From Scatomonas sp963649395 (GTDB lineage: Bacteria > Bacillota > Clostridia > Lachnospirales > Lachnospiraceae): a DNA stretch of 11,792 nt. A model generated the notes under the pieces. The model saw nothing but the letters and a program-made list of their open reading frames with translations. It was not told the origin of the DNA and did not search any database. The position numbers were made by a program, and so were the translations under genes. Shown here piece by piece: positions 1 through 6,827 of the stretch; the stretch's first letter is position 1, and the number at the start of each line of letters is the position of its first letter. The DNA lies in assembly GCA_963649395.1 (NCBI GenBank), contig CAVJHW010000079.1:1-11792 (forward strand), read 5' to 3'.

Positions 1-1030
1 CTTTCTCCCAGGAGATATTTCGCAGTTTGACAATGTGTTCAGGCTTGTTCCGAATAATTATCTGACGGTACAGTTGCCAAATCTGGATTGTAAACTTCAG
101 CGCTTTTATCCATCCAAAGATTTGCAAATGACATCCGGACTACAGGAATATGAAGCTGTGATTACGCAGATTGGAGAATTGCTCCATGAAAATATGAGGT
201 TAATTTCAAAAAAGTGGAAAAAACCTGCTATTTCGATGACTGGGGGCATGGACAGTAAAACAACAGTTGCTTGTGCCAATGGATTGTATGATAAATTTGT
301 TTTTTATAGTTACATGTCTATGAATGGAGACCGTCCGGATGCTGAGGCTGCAAAAAAAATTGCGGATGCGATAGGTGTAAAGCATAGAGCGTACGTGATA
401 TCAGAGCAAGATGCAGATTTTGCGCATGTTCCCTTTATAAGGGCTATCATGGAGCATAATCTTGGAAATATTGGCAAGGTAAATTCTAATGATGTAAGAA
501 AAAGGATTTTTTTTCTGGATACTCCNNNNNNNNNNTGGGTTTCGGAAATTGGACGTGCGAATTATTACAAGAAATTCGGTGTAAAGAAAATGCCAGAGCA
601 ATTGTCCCCGCGCCAAATGACATCGATGTATAAGTTTTTTACATATAACCGCAGGACTACTTGCGATACGGATAAAATATTTAAGCACTATATTGAAAAA
701 ACAAGATTTTCAGAGAAGTATAATATGGATGCCAGTGACCAGTATCTGTGGGAATTCAGATATGGAGGTTGGGGTGGATTGACAATTACATCCGAACACA
801 GGGTTTCTTATGATATTACCATCCCGTACAATAATCGATTGTTGATGGAATTGTTTTTAAGACTACCGAAGAGTAAGCGAATTGCTGATATTCCTCATTA
901 TGATGTCATTCGGAGAATGAATCAAGCTATTGACAAGCTGGGAATTACAATCACTAACTATAATGAAACAAAGAAGAGAATGTATTGTGAAAAAGCTTAT
1001 TACTTCATTAATAATATTCTGCCGTTTTAA
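1..1030 (+). CDS. Asparagine-synthase-like amidotransferase (5' partial, contains N gap)
   Basis: This is the C-terminal, ATP-pyrophosphatase part of an asparagine synthase family protein. The frame is open from base 2 to the window edge, so the usual N-terminal glutaminase domain, if present, lies outside. A GTG at 35 could open a 331-residue protein, but the sense-looking codons before it (FLPGDISQFDN) argue that it is internal. Counting from that GTG, the nucleotide-binding PP-loop is at residues 67-74 (SMTGGMDS, a form of SGGxDS), followed by a WVSEIGR segment just after the ten Ns at 526-535. Ten Ns keep both sides in one frame, but the true gap length is unknown. Family members activate a carboxylate with ATP and transfer ammonia to it. 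In polysaccharide clusters, such as WbpS of O-antigen loci, amidation of uronic acids is proposed; that role is inference here. The gene is much more AT-rich than the next one (about 37% GC in 181-300 against about 54% in 1201-1320). Confidence 0.85.
   Translation, partial: FLPGDISQFDNVFRLVPNNYLTVQLPNLDCKLQRFYPSKDLQMTSGLQEYEAVITQIGELLHENMRLISKKWKKPAISMTGGMDSKTTVACANGLYDKFVFYSYMSMNGDRPDAEAAKKIADAIGVKHRAYVISEQDADFAHVPFIRAIMEHNLGNIGKVNSNDVRKRIFFLDTXXXXWVSEIGRANYYKKFGVKKMPEQLSPRQMTSMYKFFTYNRRTTCDTDKIFKHYIEKTRFSEKYNMDASDQYLWEFRYGGWGGLTITSEHRVSYDITIPYNNRLLMELFLRLPKSKRIADIPHYDVIRRMNQAIDKLGITITNYNETKKRMYCEKAYYFINNILPF
526..535. other. Assembly gap (10 N)
   Basis: Ten Ns interrupt the amidotransferase gene. 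They follow a stretch with a run of eight T at 507-514. The reading frame agrees on both sides only if the missing length is 1 more than a multiple of three. Ten may be a placeholder rather than a measured length, so the few residues before WVSEIGR cannot be trusted. Confidence 0.95.
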
Positions 1031-1039
1031 GGGGTAACC

Positions 1040-2251
1040 ATGAAAGTACTATTAACAGCTACTGTTCAATCCCATATCTGCCAGTTTCATCGACCTTTGG
1101 TGGCTATGCTCCACGCCCACGGCTGCCAGGTGCATGTGGCAGCCCGCAACAATTTGGCAGAGAAGAACGGTCTGAAATTGGATTTTGTGGACAGGGTCTA
1201 CGAGGTGCCCTTTCAAAGGTCGCCCTTCTCCCCTAAGAATCTGAAGGCAGCGAGGATGCTGAAGAGGATTCTGGCGGAGGAGCAGTATGATATAGTACAT
1301 TGCAACACTCCGGTGGGAGGCGTGGTAGGGCGGCTGGCCGCCAGGAAGACCAGGAGGCAGGGCACTCAGGTCTTTTATACGGCGCACGGTTTTCATTTCT
1401 ATCAGGGGGCCCCTAAAAAGAATTGGTTGATCTGGTATCCGGTGGAGAAGTTCATGTGCCGCTTTACGGATAAGCTGATTACCATCACTCAGGAGGATTA
1501 CAGGCTTGCTTCGGCTAAATTTTCCACCCAGGTGGAGCGGATTCACGGAGTGGGAGCCAATTCTGAGAAATACAAGATGCTTCCCCCCCAGGAATGTCAG
1601 ACTCTGCGCCAGGAATTAGGATATGAGACCGATGAACAACTCTTACTCTGTACCGGAGAACTCCTGCCTAATAAGAACCAGATTACATTGATTCGAGCTA
1701 TGAAGACCATTGGTCAAAGGCATCCTCAGGCCAGGCTTCTGCTGGCAGGAAATGGTCCGAACCTGCTGGAATTGCAGCAGGAGGTCAGGAATCTGGGGCT
1801 GGAGGGTCAGGTGGACTTTTTGGGCTACCGGACGGATCTGGAGCGATATGCCAATATTGCAGACATTATTGTATCCTGCAGCTACCGAGAGGGACTTCCC
1901 ATGAATATCGTGGAGGGTATGCTATTGGCTAAGCCAGTGGTGGCTTCCTATAATCGGGGACATCGGGAATTGATTATAGAGGGAAAGACAGGCTTCATGG
2001 TTCCCCCCGGGGATGAACAGGCATTTGCAAACCAGATCTGCCGTCTGCTGGAGCATTCAGAACTAGCGGAGCAAATGGGTCAGGCAGGACGAGAGAGTGC
2101 TTGTCTCTATGCAGATGTTCAGGTGCAGGAAGAGCTGGCTGTCATCTATGGATGGAAAGGAAGACCGGATGAGTTTGCGAAAACTGCTGATGGGGAGAAG
2201 AAAGCCGCTGCTTGTGGAGAGCATGCGGAAGGGGAGGAGGTTCAGACTTGA
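1040..2251 (+). CDS. Glycosyltransferase family 4 (EpsD-like)
   Basis: A 403-residue GT-B fold, retaining glycosyltransferase that should add one sugar from a nucleotide-sugar donor to the lipid-linked repeat unit at the inner membrane face. The N-terminal acceptor domain starts MKVLLTATVQSHI and carries YTAHGFHFYQGAP (residues 113-125), a stretch typical of EpsD-type exopolysaccharide transferases. The C-terminal donor domain has GELLPNKNQ (206-214) and the E-x7-E motif with E284 and E292, in the setting EGLPMNIVEGMLLAKPVV. An AAGGGG ribosome site overlaps the stop of the upstream gene, and the ATG lies nine bases past that stop. After about residue 375 there is a hydrophilic, Glu/Ala-rich tail that looks dispensable; the next gene's ribosome site sits within its codons. 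The donor and acceptor sugars cannot be read from sequence. Confidence 0.93.
   Translation: MKVLLTATVQSHICQFHRPLVAMLHAHGCQVHVAARNNLAEKNGLKLDFVDRVYEVPFQRSPFSPKNLKAARMLKRILAEEQYDIVHCNTPVGGVVGRLAARKTRRQGTQVFYTAHGFHFYQGAPKKNWLIWYPVEKFMCRFTDKLITITQEDYRLASAKFSTQVERIHGVGANSEKYKMLPPQECQTLRQELGYETDEQLLLCTGELLPNKNQITLIRAMKTIGQRHPQARLLLAGNGPNLLELQQEVRNLGLEGQVDFLGYRTDLERYANIADIIVSCSYREGLPMNIVEGMLLAKPVVASYNRGHRELIIEGKTGFMVPPGDEQAFANQICRLLEHSELAEQMGQAGRESACLYADVQVQEELAVIYGWKGRPDEFAKTADGEKKAAACGEHAEGEEVQT
2232..2250 (+). promoter_or_regulatory. Ribosome binding site deciding a TTG start
   Basis: GGGAGGAGG at 2232-2240 lies seven bases before TTG at 2248. That TTG overlaps the preceding stop as TTGA and gives a protein starting MRIGILTHYMVNNQG, the expected N-terminus of a pyruvyl transferase. 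An upstream in-frame ATG at 2212 would add twelve residues of no family resemblance and has no comparable site. Confidence 0.85.
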
Positions 2252-3348
2252 GGATTGGGATCTTAACCCACTATATGGTGAATAATCAAGGAGCCCAGCT
2301 GCAGTTGGCTGCCATGTATGCTCACCTTCAGGAGCTGGGGCATAGCCCGGTAGTGCTGACCTATGAGAAGAATTTTGACCTGGATCCGGGGGAGCAGAAG
2401 AAGAATTCTGCCTCCTTGCGGGCTCTTCCCTATTATTTGAGACATTATCTCTTGGAAAAAGGGCTGGGGCTTACCCTCTTCAATGCTCGGAAGGTGCAGG
2501 CCCATCGAAGGGCTTTGCAGGCTTACCCCTATCTTCCTTACGATACGGATCAGGTGGATGCGGTATTGATCGGCAGCGATGAGGTCTTCAGCGTGGATGT
2601 GGGCTGCAATCGGATGATGTACGGTTATGGTTTGCATGCACCGGCTCTTGCCTATGCCCCAGCCTTCGGTCGCACGACCATAGAGGATTTAAAACAATAT
2701 GGTTATGAGGAATTGGTCACAGAGGGCTTGAAGAATATGCCCTGTCTGTCTGCTAGAGACAGCCATACCCAGGAAATGATTCGGTCCCTGACAGGGAGGG
2801 AGGTCCCTCAGGTTTGTGATCCTGTCCTCCTCTACCGAGGCGGATTCTCGGCAGACATCCATCCTATCGGAAAGCCCTATCTCATCGTCTATTCCTATGA
2901 TCGCAACATGACAGAAGCAAGGGAGATCGAAGCCATTCAATCCTATGCCCAGGCCCACGGACTTTTGACTGTCTCCTTGGGTACCTATCACAGCTGGTGC
3001 GATAAAAAGATTGTCTGTGGAGCCGCCGAGTGGTATACTTACTTCCGGGATGCGGCCTGCGTGATTACTGACACCTTCCATGGGGCAGTAACAGCTATGA
3101 AGAATCATTGTAATCTGGCTGTGCTGATCCGGGAAAACATCAACCAATTCAAGATGACTTCCCTGCTGGAACAGACCGGTCTGACTCAGAGACGTCTGCC
3201 GGAAATGACAATAGAAGCCCTGGAAGGGGTGCTTTCCCAACCAATCAATTACGTAGCAACAGATGCTCGCATCGCCGCCATGGCGGAGAAAAGCGACAGA
3301 TATCTTAAGCAAGCATTGGAGCAGATTCAGGAGCAGAGGCATGGATAG
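2248..3348 (+). CDS. Polysaccharide pyruvyl transferase family protein
   Basis: A 366-residue member of the pyruvyl transferase family (PF04230, CsaB/WcaK type). These enzymes move the enolpyruvyl group of phosphoenolpyruvate onto a sugar, giving a negatively charged pyruvate ketal on the polysaccharide. Visible family signatures are the N-terminal GILTHYMVNNQGAQLQL, VLIGSDEVF (residues 106-114), LAYAPAFG (134-141), SARDS (168-172), CDPVLL (190-195) and the C-terminal ITDTFHGAVTAMK (273-285). No signal peptide or membrane helix is seen, so it should act in the cytoplasm. The TTG start overlaps the upstream stop by four bases, and the 3' end overlaps the FrhB-like gene by eight, which implies translational coupling to both. 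The pairing with an FrhB-like partner recurs in polysaccharide loci of Bacillota and Bacteroidota (established observation). The acceptor sugar is unknown. Confidence 0.92.
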   Translation: MRIGILTHYMVNNQGAQLQLAAMYAHLQELGHSPVVLTYEKNFDLDPGEQKKNSASLRALPYYLRHYLLEKGLGLTLFNARKVQAHRRALQAYPYLPYDTDQVDAVLIGSDEVFSVDVGCNRMMYGYGLHAPALAYAPAFGRTTIEDLKQYGYEELVTEGLKNMPCLSARDSHTQEMIRSLTGREVPQVCDPVLLYRGGFSADIHPIGKPYLIVYSYDRNMTEAREIEAIQSYAQAHGLLTVSLGTYHSWCDKKIVCGAAEWYTYFRDAACVITDTFHGAVTAMKNHCNLAVLIRENINQFKMTSLLEQTGLTQRRLPEMTIEALEGVLSQPINYVATDARIAAMAEKSDRYLKQALEQIQEQRHG

Positions 3349-4729
3349 CGGAAGTCAGAACTGCGGCGGCAGCAGGAGTCAGGACAATTGCGATAATCAC
3401 AGCAATAGACGAAACATAAGTTTCTTTGTGGCAACAGGCCGATGCGCCGGATGTGGTGCCTGTGTGGCTATTTGCCCCAGGCAAGCCACGTCCCTGCGGG
3501 AAAATGATGCTGGATTTTTGGAGGCAGCGGTGGAACCGACTCTCTGTGTCAGTTGCGGTCTATGTCAGAAGGTTTGTCTGCGCCTGAGCAGGGAGGAGAG
3601 CACGCAAGAGACTTGCAAAGAGGGTATTGAAAAGGGAATCCAGAAAACTTCAGTGAAGAAACTAACAAAAACTGACAGTAGAATCGTTAAGCCAGGTAAG
3701 AACCTAAAAAATGCCAGTTTTTACGCTATGCAAAGTGTTCAGAGAGATACGGTGATGCATTGTTCTTCCGGCGGAGTTGCTCATGAATTGGCAAAGGCAT
3801 TCCTGGCAGAAGGGGGCAAGGTGGTCGGAGCAGCTTATGATCTGGTCGTCAACCGGGTGCTTCATCGGGTCATCATGGACCAGACGATGGTTTCTCTTCT
3901 GGACGGATCAAAATATTTGCAAAGTGACACATCCGAGGCCTTTGCTACAGCCCTGCGGGAGGCCGGTCAGTCGCCAAATGCCCAATTTCTGGTCTTTGGC
4001 ACGCCCTGTCAGATAGCAGGCATGGCAACAGCCACGGAACAGTCTGGGGTTCGGGAACAATTTTTACTGGTGGAAATCTTCTGCCATGGCATCCCAAGTG
4101 TCCATGTCTGGGAAGACACTCTGCGAAGGGTCAGAAAGAAGCTGGAAACAGATCGATTTGATTCTGTCCAGTTTCGCTATAAGAAGGATGATTGGCATAG
4201 TTACTGCCTACGCATAGAGGCCAGGGGACGATCCTGGTATGGAAAACGAGAGACAGAGCTTTTTTGGCAGGTTTTCTTCGAAAATATCCTCCTCAATGAT
4301 GCCTGCTGGGATTGCAAGGATCGCTGTGAAACTTCTTATGCAGATCTACGGCTGGGAGATTATTGGGGATCACGATTTCGACATCGCAGCGACGGAATTT
4401 CCGCAGTATTCGCCCTGACGTCCAAGGGAGAACAAAGCATAGAGCAGCTGGTTGTTCAGAAACGTCTGCGTTCCTTTCCAGCAGGAAGTGCGGAGGAGAT
4501 GTTGAAAGCTCAGAATATGGCTGGTTACAGCCAGAGAAAGCTTCACGACCAGGCCATGGAGGATCTCCGCAGAGGAACAAATCTGCGAGAGGTGGTCAAA
4601 GGCTACCGTCGGGGTTTTACAGGGAAGCAAAAATTGAAAAGATATTTGCTAACGGCCAGTGCAGCCCTCCCTGACGGGCTGCGAGCCAGATTGCGGAAGA
4701 GGAATAGCGCAAGGAAAGTCAAAGGCTAA
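3341..4729 (+). CDS. FrhB-like coenzyme F420 hydrogenase/dehydrogenase beta-subunit family protein with ferredoxin domain
   Basis: A 462-residue iron-sulfur flavoprotein-like protein. The start at 3341 is preferred over an in-frame ATG at 3263 because AGGAG at 3329-3333 lies seven bases before it and the extra residues look unlike the family. An N-terminal two-cluster ferredoxin domain has C35-x2-C38-x2-C41-x3-C45-P and C69-x2-C72-x2-C75-x3-C79; the second lacks the usual proline. A polar, Lys-rich linker (about 83-123) follows. The FrhB core carries CSSGG (141-145), FGTPCQIAG (219-227), FCHGIPS (247-253), a Cys-rich CWDCKDRC (322-329) and ADLRLGDYWG (334-343). Relatives reduce or oxidise F420 in methanogens, but polysaccharide-locus members occur in bacteria not known to make F420. 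A redox step on a sugar or on the pyruvylated intermediate is inference. Coupling to the pyruvyl transferase gene is visible as an eight-base overlap. Confidence 0.9.
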   Translation: MDSGSQNCGGSRSQDNCDNHSNRRNISFFVATGRCAGCGACVAICPRQATSLRENDAGFLEAAVEPTLCVSCGLCQKVCLRLSREESTQETCKEGIEKGIQKTSVKKLTKTDSRIVKPGKNLKNASFYAMQSVQRDTVMHCSSGGVAHELAKAFLAEGGKVVGAAYDLVVNRVLHRVIMDQTMVSLLDGSKYLQSDTSEAFATALREAGQSPNAQFLVFGTPCQIAGMATATEQSGVREQFLLVEIFCHGIPSVHVWEDTLRRVRKKLETDRFDSVQFRYKKDDWHSYCLRIEARGRSWYGKRETELFWQVFFENILLNDACWDCKDRCETSYADLRLGDYWGSRFRHRSDGISAVFALTSKGEQSIEQLVVQKRLRSFPAGSAEEMLKAQNMAGYSQRKLHDQAMEDLRRGTNLREVVKGYRRGFTGKQKLKRYLLTASAALPDGLRARLRKRNSARKVKG

Positions 4730-4742
4730 TGAGAGAAGATAG

Positions 4743-5870
4743 ATGATAACAGACGAATCCATTAAGGTACTTCATGTAGTAGGGCAGATGAACCGGGGTG
4801 GGACAGAGGCGCTACTAATGAGTCTTTTAAGAATCACGGATCGGGAGAGATTCCAGTATGATTTCGTGGAGCAGACACAGAATTCCTGTGATTATGATGA
4901 GGAAATCAAGGCTTTAGGCAGCACCATCTATCGTTGCCCCACCATTAGCCCAACATCCTTATCTAGCTATCGAGGATGGTGGCGTACTTTTTTGCAGCAG
5001 CATCCGGAGTATAGAATTATTCATGGACATAGTAGGGGATCCGGCCCTATCTACCTGAAGGAGGCTAATAAGGCCGGACGAATTACAATTGCTCACTGTC
5101 ATAATAATTCCTTCGGATTTGGCATGAAGGGTCTGGTGCGCAGGATTTGGCAGACCCCTCTAAAAAATATTGCTGATTATAATTTTGCCTGCTCTTATGA
5201 ATCTGGTATTTCACAATACGGGAAAAGGGGAAAGTTCCAAGTGCTAAGAAATGGAATCATGACCTCCTCTTATATTTGGAATCCAACCATCAGACAGAAG
5301 GTCAGACAAGATTTTTCTTTGGGTGAAGGACTGGTCGTCGGAAATGTTGCGAGGTTTGAAGAACAAAAAAACCATCGCTTTTTGATAGAAATATTCTATG
5401 AGATTCAAAAACTGTGTCCGGATGCAAGGCTGCTGTTGGTTGGAGGAGGAACGTTGGAGGACGAGATTCATAAGCAAGCAGATGCCCTGAAAATCTCGGA
5501 AAAAGTTATTTTTGCCGGTGTTCGCTCGGATGTAAATGAACTGCTTCAGGCGATGGATGTATTTGTATTGCCTTCGCATTTCGAGGGCTTGGGAATTGTC
5601 AATATCGAGGCTCAGGCGGCAGGCCTGCCTTGTTTCGTCAGTGCTAAGGTTGTTCCTCCGGAGGCCAGGGTGACCGACCTGCTGCAATACATTCCTCTGG
5701 ACGCCGGATCTGAAGTTTGGGCCAGGCGAATAATTGCCGGTGTCATTCGAACGGAGGATAGACGCGATACTTCCGAGGAAATTCGGAAAGCAGGATTTGA
5801 TATTCATACAACCGCTCGTGAGTTGGAGGATTTTTATATCAAGATAATGGGGAACCACCATGCAGGATAA
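4743..5870 (+). CDS. Glycosyltransferase family 4 (EpsF-like)
   Basis: A 375-residue GT-B glycosyltransferase, close in pattern to EpsF-type exopolysaccharide enzymes. The N-terminal domain begins IKVLHVVGQMNRGGTEALL, with the glycine-rich donor-side loop at residues 18-22. HGHSRGSG (94-101) and HCHNNSFGFG (118-127) are typical of the acceptor-domain core. The donor domain has NVARFEEQKNHRFLIEIF (201-218) and E-x7-E at E281 and E289 (EGLGIVNIEAQAAGLP). It should transfer a sugar to the growing undecaprenyl-linked repeat on the cytoplasmic side. A purine-rich GAGAGAAG site precedes the ATG, 13 bases after the upstream stop. The 3' end overlaps the next gene by eleven bases. Its C-terminal half resembles the GT4 half of the fused gene at 6828 (EAQAxGLPC, then a closing D-[IL]-[HK]-T-T segment), suggesting paralogy. 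Sugar specificity cannot be read. Confidence 0.93.
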   Translation: MITDESIKVLHVVGQMNRGGTEALLMSLLRITDRERFQYDFVEQTQNSCDYDEEIKALGSTIYRCPTISPTSLSSYRGWWRTFLQQHPEYRIIHGHSRGSGPIYLKEANKAGRITIAHCHNNSFGFGMKGLVRRIWQTPLKNIADYNFACSYESGISQYGKRGKFQVLRNGIMTSSYIWNPTIRQKVRQDFSLGEGLVVGNVARFEEQKNHRFLIEIFYEIQKLCPDARLLLVGGGTLEDEIHKQADALKISEKVIFAGVRSDVNELLQAMDVFVLPSHFEGLGIVNIEAQAAGLPCFVSAKVVPPEARVTDLLQYIPLDAGSEVWARRIIAGVIRTEDRRDTSEEIRKAGFDIHTTARELEDFYIKIMGNHHAG

Positions 5871-6744
5871 GGTATTTCTTACTATTGTTACACCGGCTTA
5901 CAACCGAGCAAGGCTTTTGATGAGATGTTTCAGTTCCCTTTGTGCCCAGACAGAATGGGACTTTGAGTGGCTGATCATTGATGATGGAAGCACCGATGAT
6001 ACAGAGACTGTGGTTAAAAGCTTTCAGACGGAGCAATTTCCGATCCAGTACATTAAGAAAGAGAATGGCGGAAAACATACAGCCTTAAATGCTTCCCATG
6101 GGCATATTCATGGAAAATATGTTCTGATTCTGGATAGCGATGATACGTTGACAGAGGATGCAGTTTCAGCTGCAAAGTTCGCTTGGAAAGAGTGGGAAAC
6201 CAATCGAGAGGTGGGCATTGTGATTTTGCTGAAAGGAAGCAATAAAGAGCAGCCTAACTGTATTGTCAGCGACTGGAAAGTGCCGGTGGATATTATGAGA
6301 TACAAGCGGATCTGTCTTCGCAGCAATGACTGCTGCGAAATCATCCGCACAGACTTGTTTGAGAAATATCCCTTCCCTGTCTTTGAAGGGGAACGTTTTC
6401 TGGCAGAAGGCGCCCTTTGGGGGCGTGTCAGCCAAGATTGTCAATGTGTCTATATCAATAAGGTGATCTACCTCTGCGAATACCTGGAGGATGGCTTGAC
6501 AAAATCCGGACGTGCCATGCGCATTCGTAATCCTCAGGGAGGAATGTTTCATGCGAATGTCTATATGGCGAAGAAGAATTTCCTGAAAAAAAGAATCAAA
6601 AATGGACTGCTCTATACCTGCTATGGTTTCTTTGCTAAGAGAAGCTTTAAGCAGATGGCAGAGGGATGTTGCGATAGATTACTTATGTGGATGTGCATTC
6701 CCTTTGGGTGGCTGTTGTACAAATACTGGAAATCTAACACTTGA
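5860..6744 (+). CDS. Glycosyltransferase family 2
   Basis: A 294-residue GT-A fold inverting glycosyltransferase. The nucleotide-binding start is FLTIVTPAYNRARLL (residues 6-20). The DDGSTDD segment (41-47) and the metal-binding DSDD (92-95, the DxD motif) are intact, and KENGGKHTALN (67-77) is the usual bridge between them. An acidic catalytic-base candidate lies in the 176-184 region (EGERFLAEG). The C-terminus (about 274-292) is hydrophobic and aromatic, which may hold it at the membrane, where lipid-linked acceptors sit. The ATG overlaps the upstream GT4 stop by eleven bases, with GGGG eight bases before it. Its own stop overlaps a TGATG that opens a 20-codon relic frame. The sugar donor and linkage cannot be assigned from sequence. 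Confidence 0.92.
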   Translation: MQDKVFLTIVTPAYNRARLLMRCFSSLCAQTEWDFEWLIIDDGSTDDTETVVKSFQTEQFPIQYIKKENGGKHTALNASHGHIHGKYVLILDSDDTLTEDAVSAAKFAWKEWETNREVGIVILLKGSNKEQPNCIVSDWKVPVDIMRYKRICLRSNDCCEIIRTDLFEKYPFPVFEGERFLAEGALWGRVSQDCQCVYINKVIYLCEYLEDGLTKSGRAMRIRNPQGGMFHANVYMAKKNFLKKRIKNGLLYTCYGFFAKRSFKQMAEGCCDRLLMWMCIPFGWLLYKYWKSNT

Positions 6745-6806
6745 TGAAAAAATTGACTTTCACTCGTGGTGGGATCACCGTAGGGTGGCACGAAGTTTTA
6801 CTTTAA
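6744..6806 (+). pseudogene. Probable 5' relic of a GT4 glycosyltransferase gene (20 codons)
   Basis: ATG at 6744 overlaps the stop of the GT2 gene (TGATG) and opens a 20-codon frame ending at TAA 6804-6806. Laid without gaps on the first 20 residues of the next gene, it matches at M1, K2, K3, G9, G10, G14 and E17, with conservative pairs at 4 (L/I), 11 (I/L) and 13 (V/I). This is the GGxxxG..E pattern that opens GT4 enzymes. The two share the bases GTGGTGGG at the same place. I read it as the stub of a deleted GT4 gene or of a partial duplication. No good ribosome site precedes it. It could instead be a chance frame or a short leader used for coupling. Confidence 0.42.
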
Positions 6807-6827
6807 CGGCACAGTGAGACATATATT
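6807..6827 (+). other. Short spacer before the fused gene, weak ribosome site
   Basis: The 21 bases between the relic stop and the ATG at 6828 contain only a weak purine patch (GTGAGA) about eight to ten bases before the start. No promoter, hairpin or terminator is convincing. Compared with the strong sites elsewhere in this operon, translation of the fused gene may be less efficient. Confidence 0.4.

Noticed and set aside
1583..1589. C7 tract as a second switch site
   Set aside because: It lies in the middle of a GT4 domain without nearby reinitiation or a domain border, and seven bases is not remarkable in this sequence.
2212..2247. In-frame ATG upstream as start of the pyruvyl transferase
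   Set aside because: It adds twelve residues rich in Gly/Arg that are just another frame of the previous gene; the strong GGAGGAGG site fits TTG 2248 and the protein then starts with the family N-terminus.
3263..3340. Longer N-terminus of the FrhB-like protein
   Set aside because: The 26 extra residues lie wholly within the pyruvyl transferase gene and have no ribosome site; AGGAG is correctly spaced for ATG 3341.
2689..3342. Minus-strand open frame of 217 codons
   Set aside because: It lies opposite the pyruvyl transferase, has no recognisable domain and no sensible ribosome site, and reads as an antisense shadow. The minus-strand frames at 5244-5861 and 6798-7430 were rejected for the same reason.
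3341..4729. True F420-reducing hydrogenase subunit
   Set aside because: No hydrogenase large or small subunit is nearby and the setting is entirely polysaccharide genes; family membership does not show that reaction.
6753..6758. TTGACT as a promoter -35 box inside the operon
   Set aside because: No TATAAT-like box lies 16-18 bases downstream; the bases there are GC-rich (CACCGT).
6768..6779. GGTG-GGAT-CACC hairpin as a terminator
   Set aside because: The stem is only four pairs, no run of T follows, and the bases are explained by the GT4-like relic frame.
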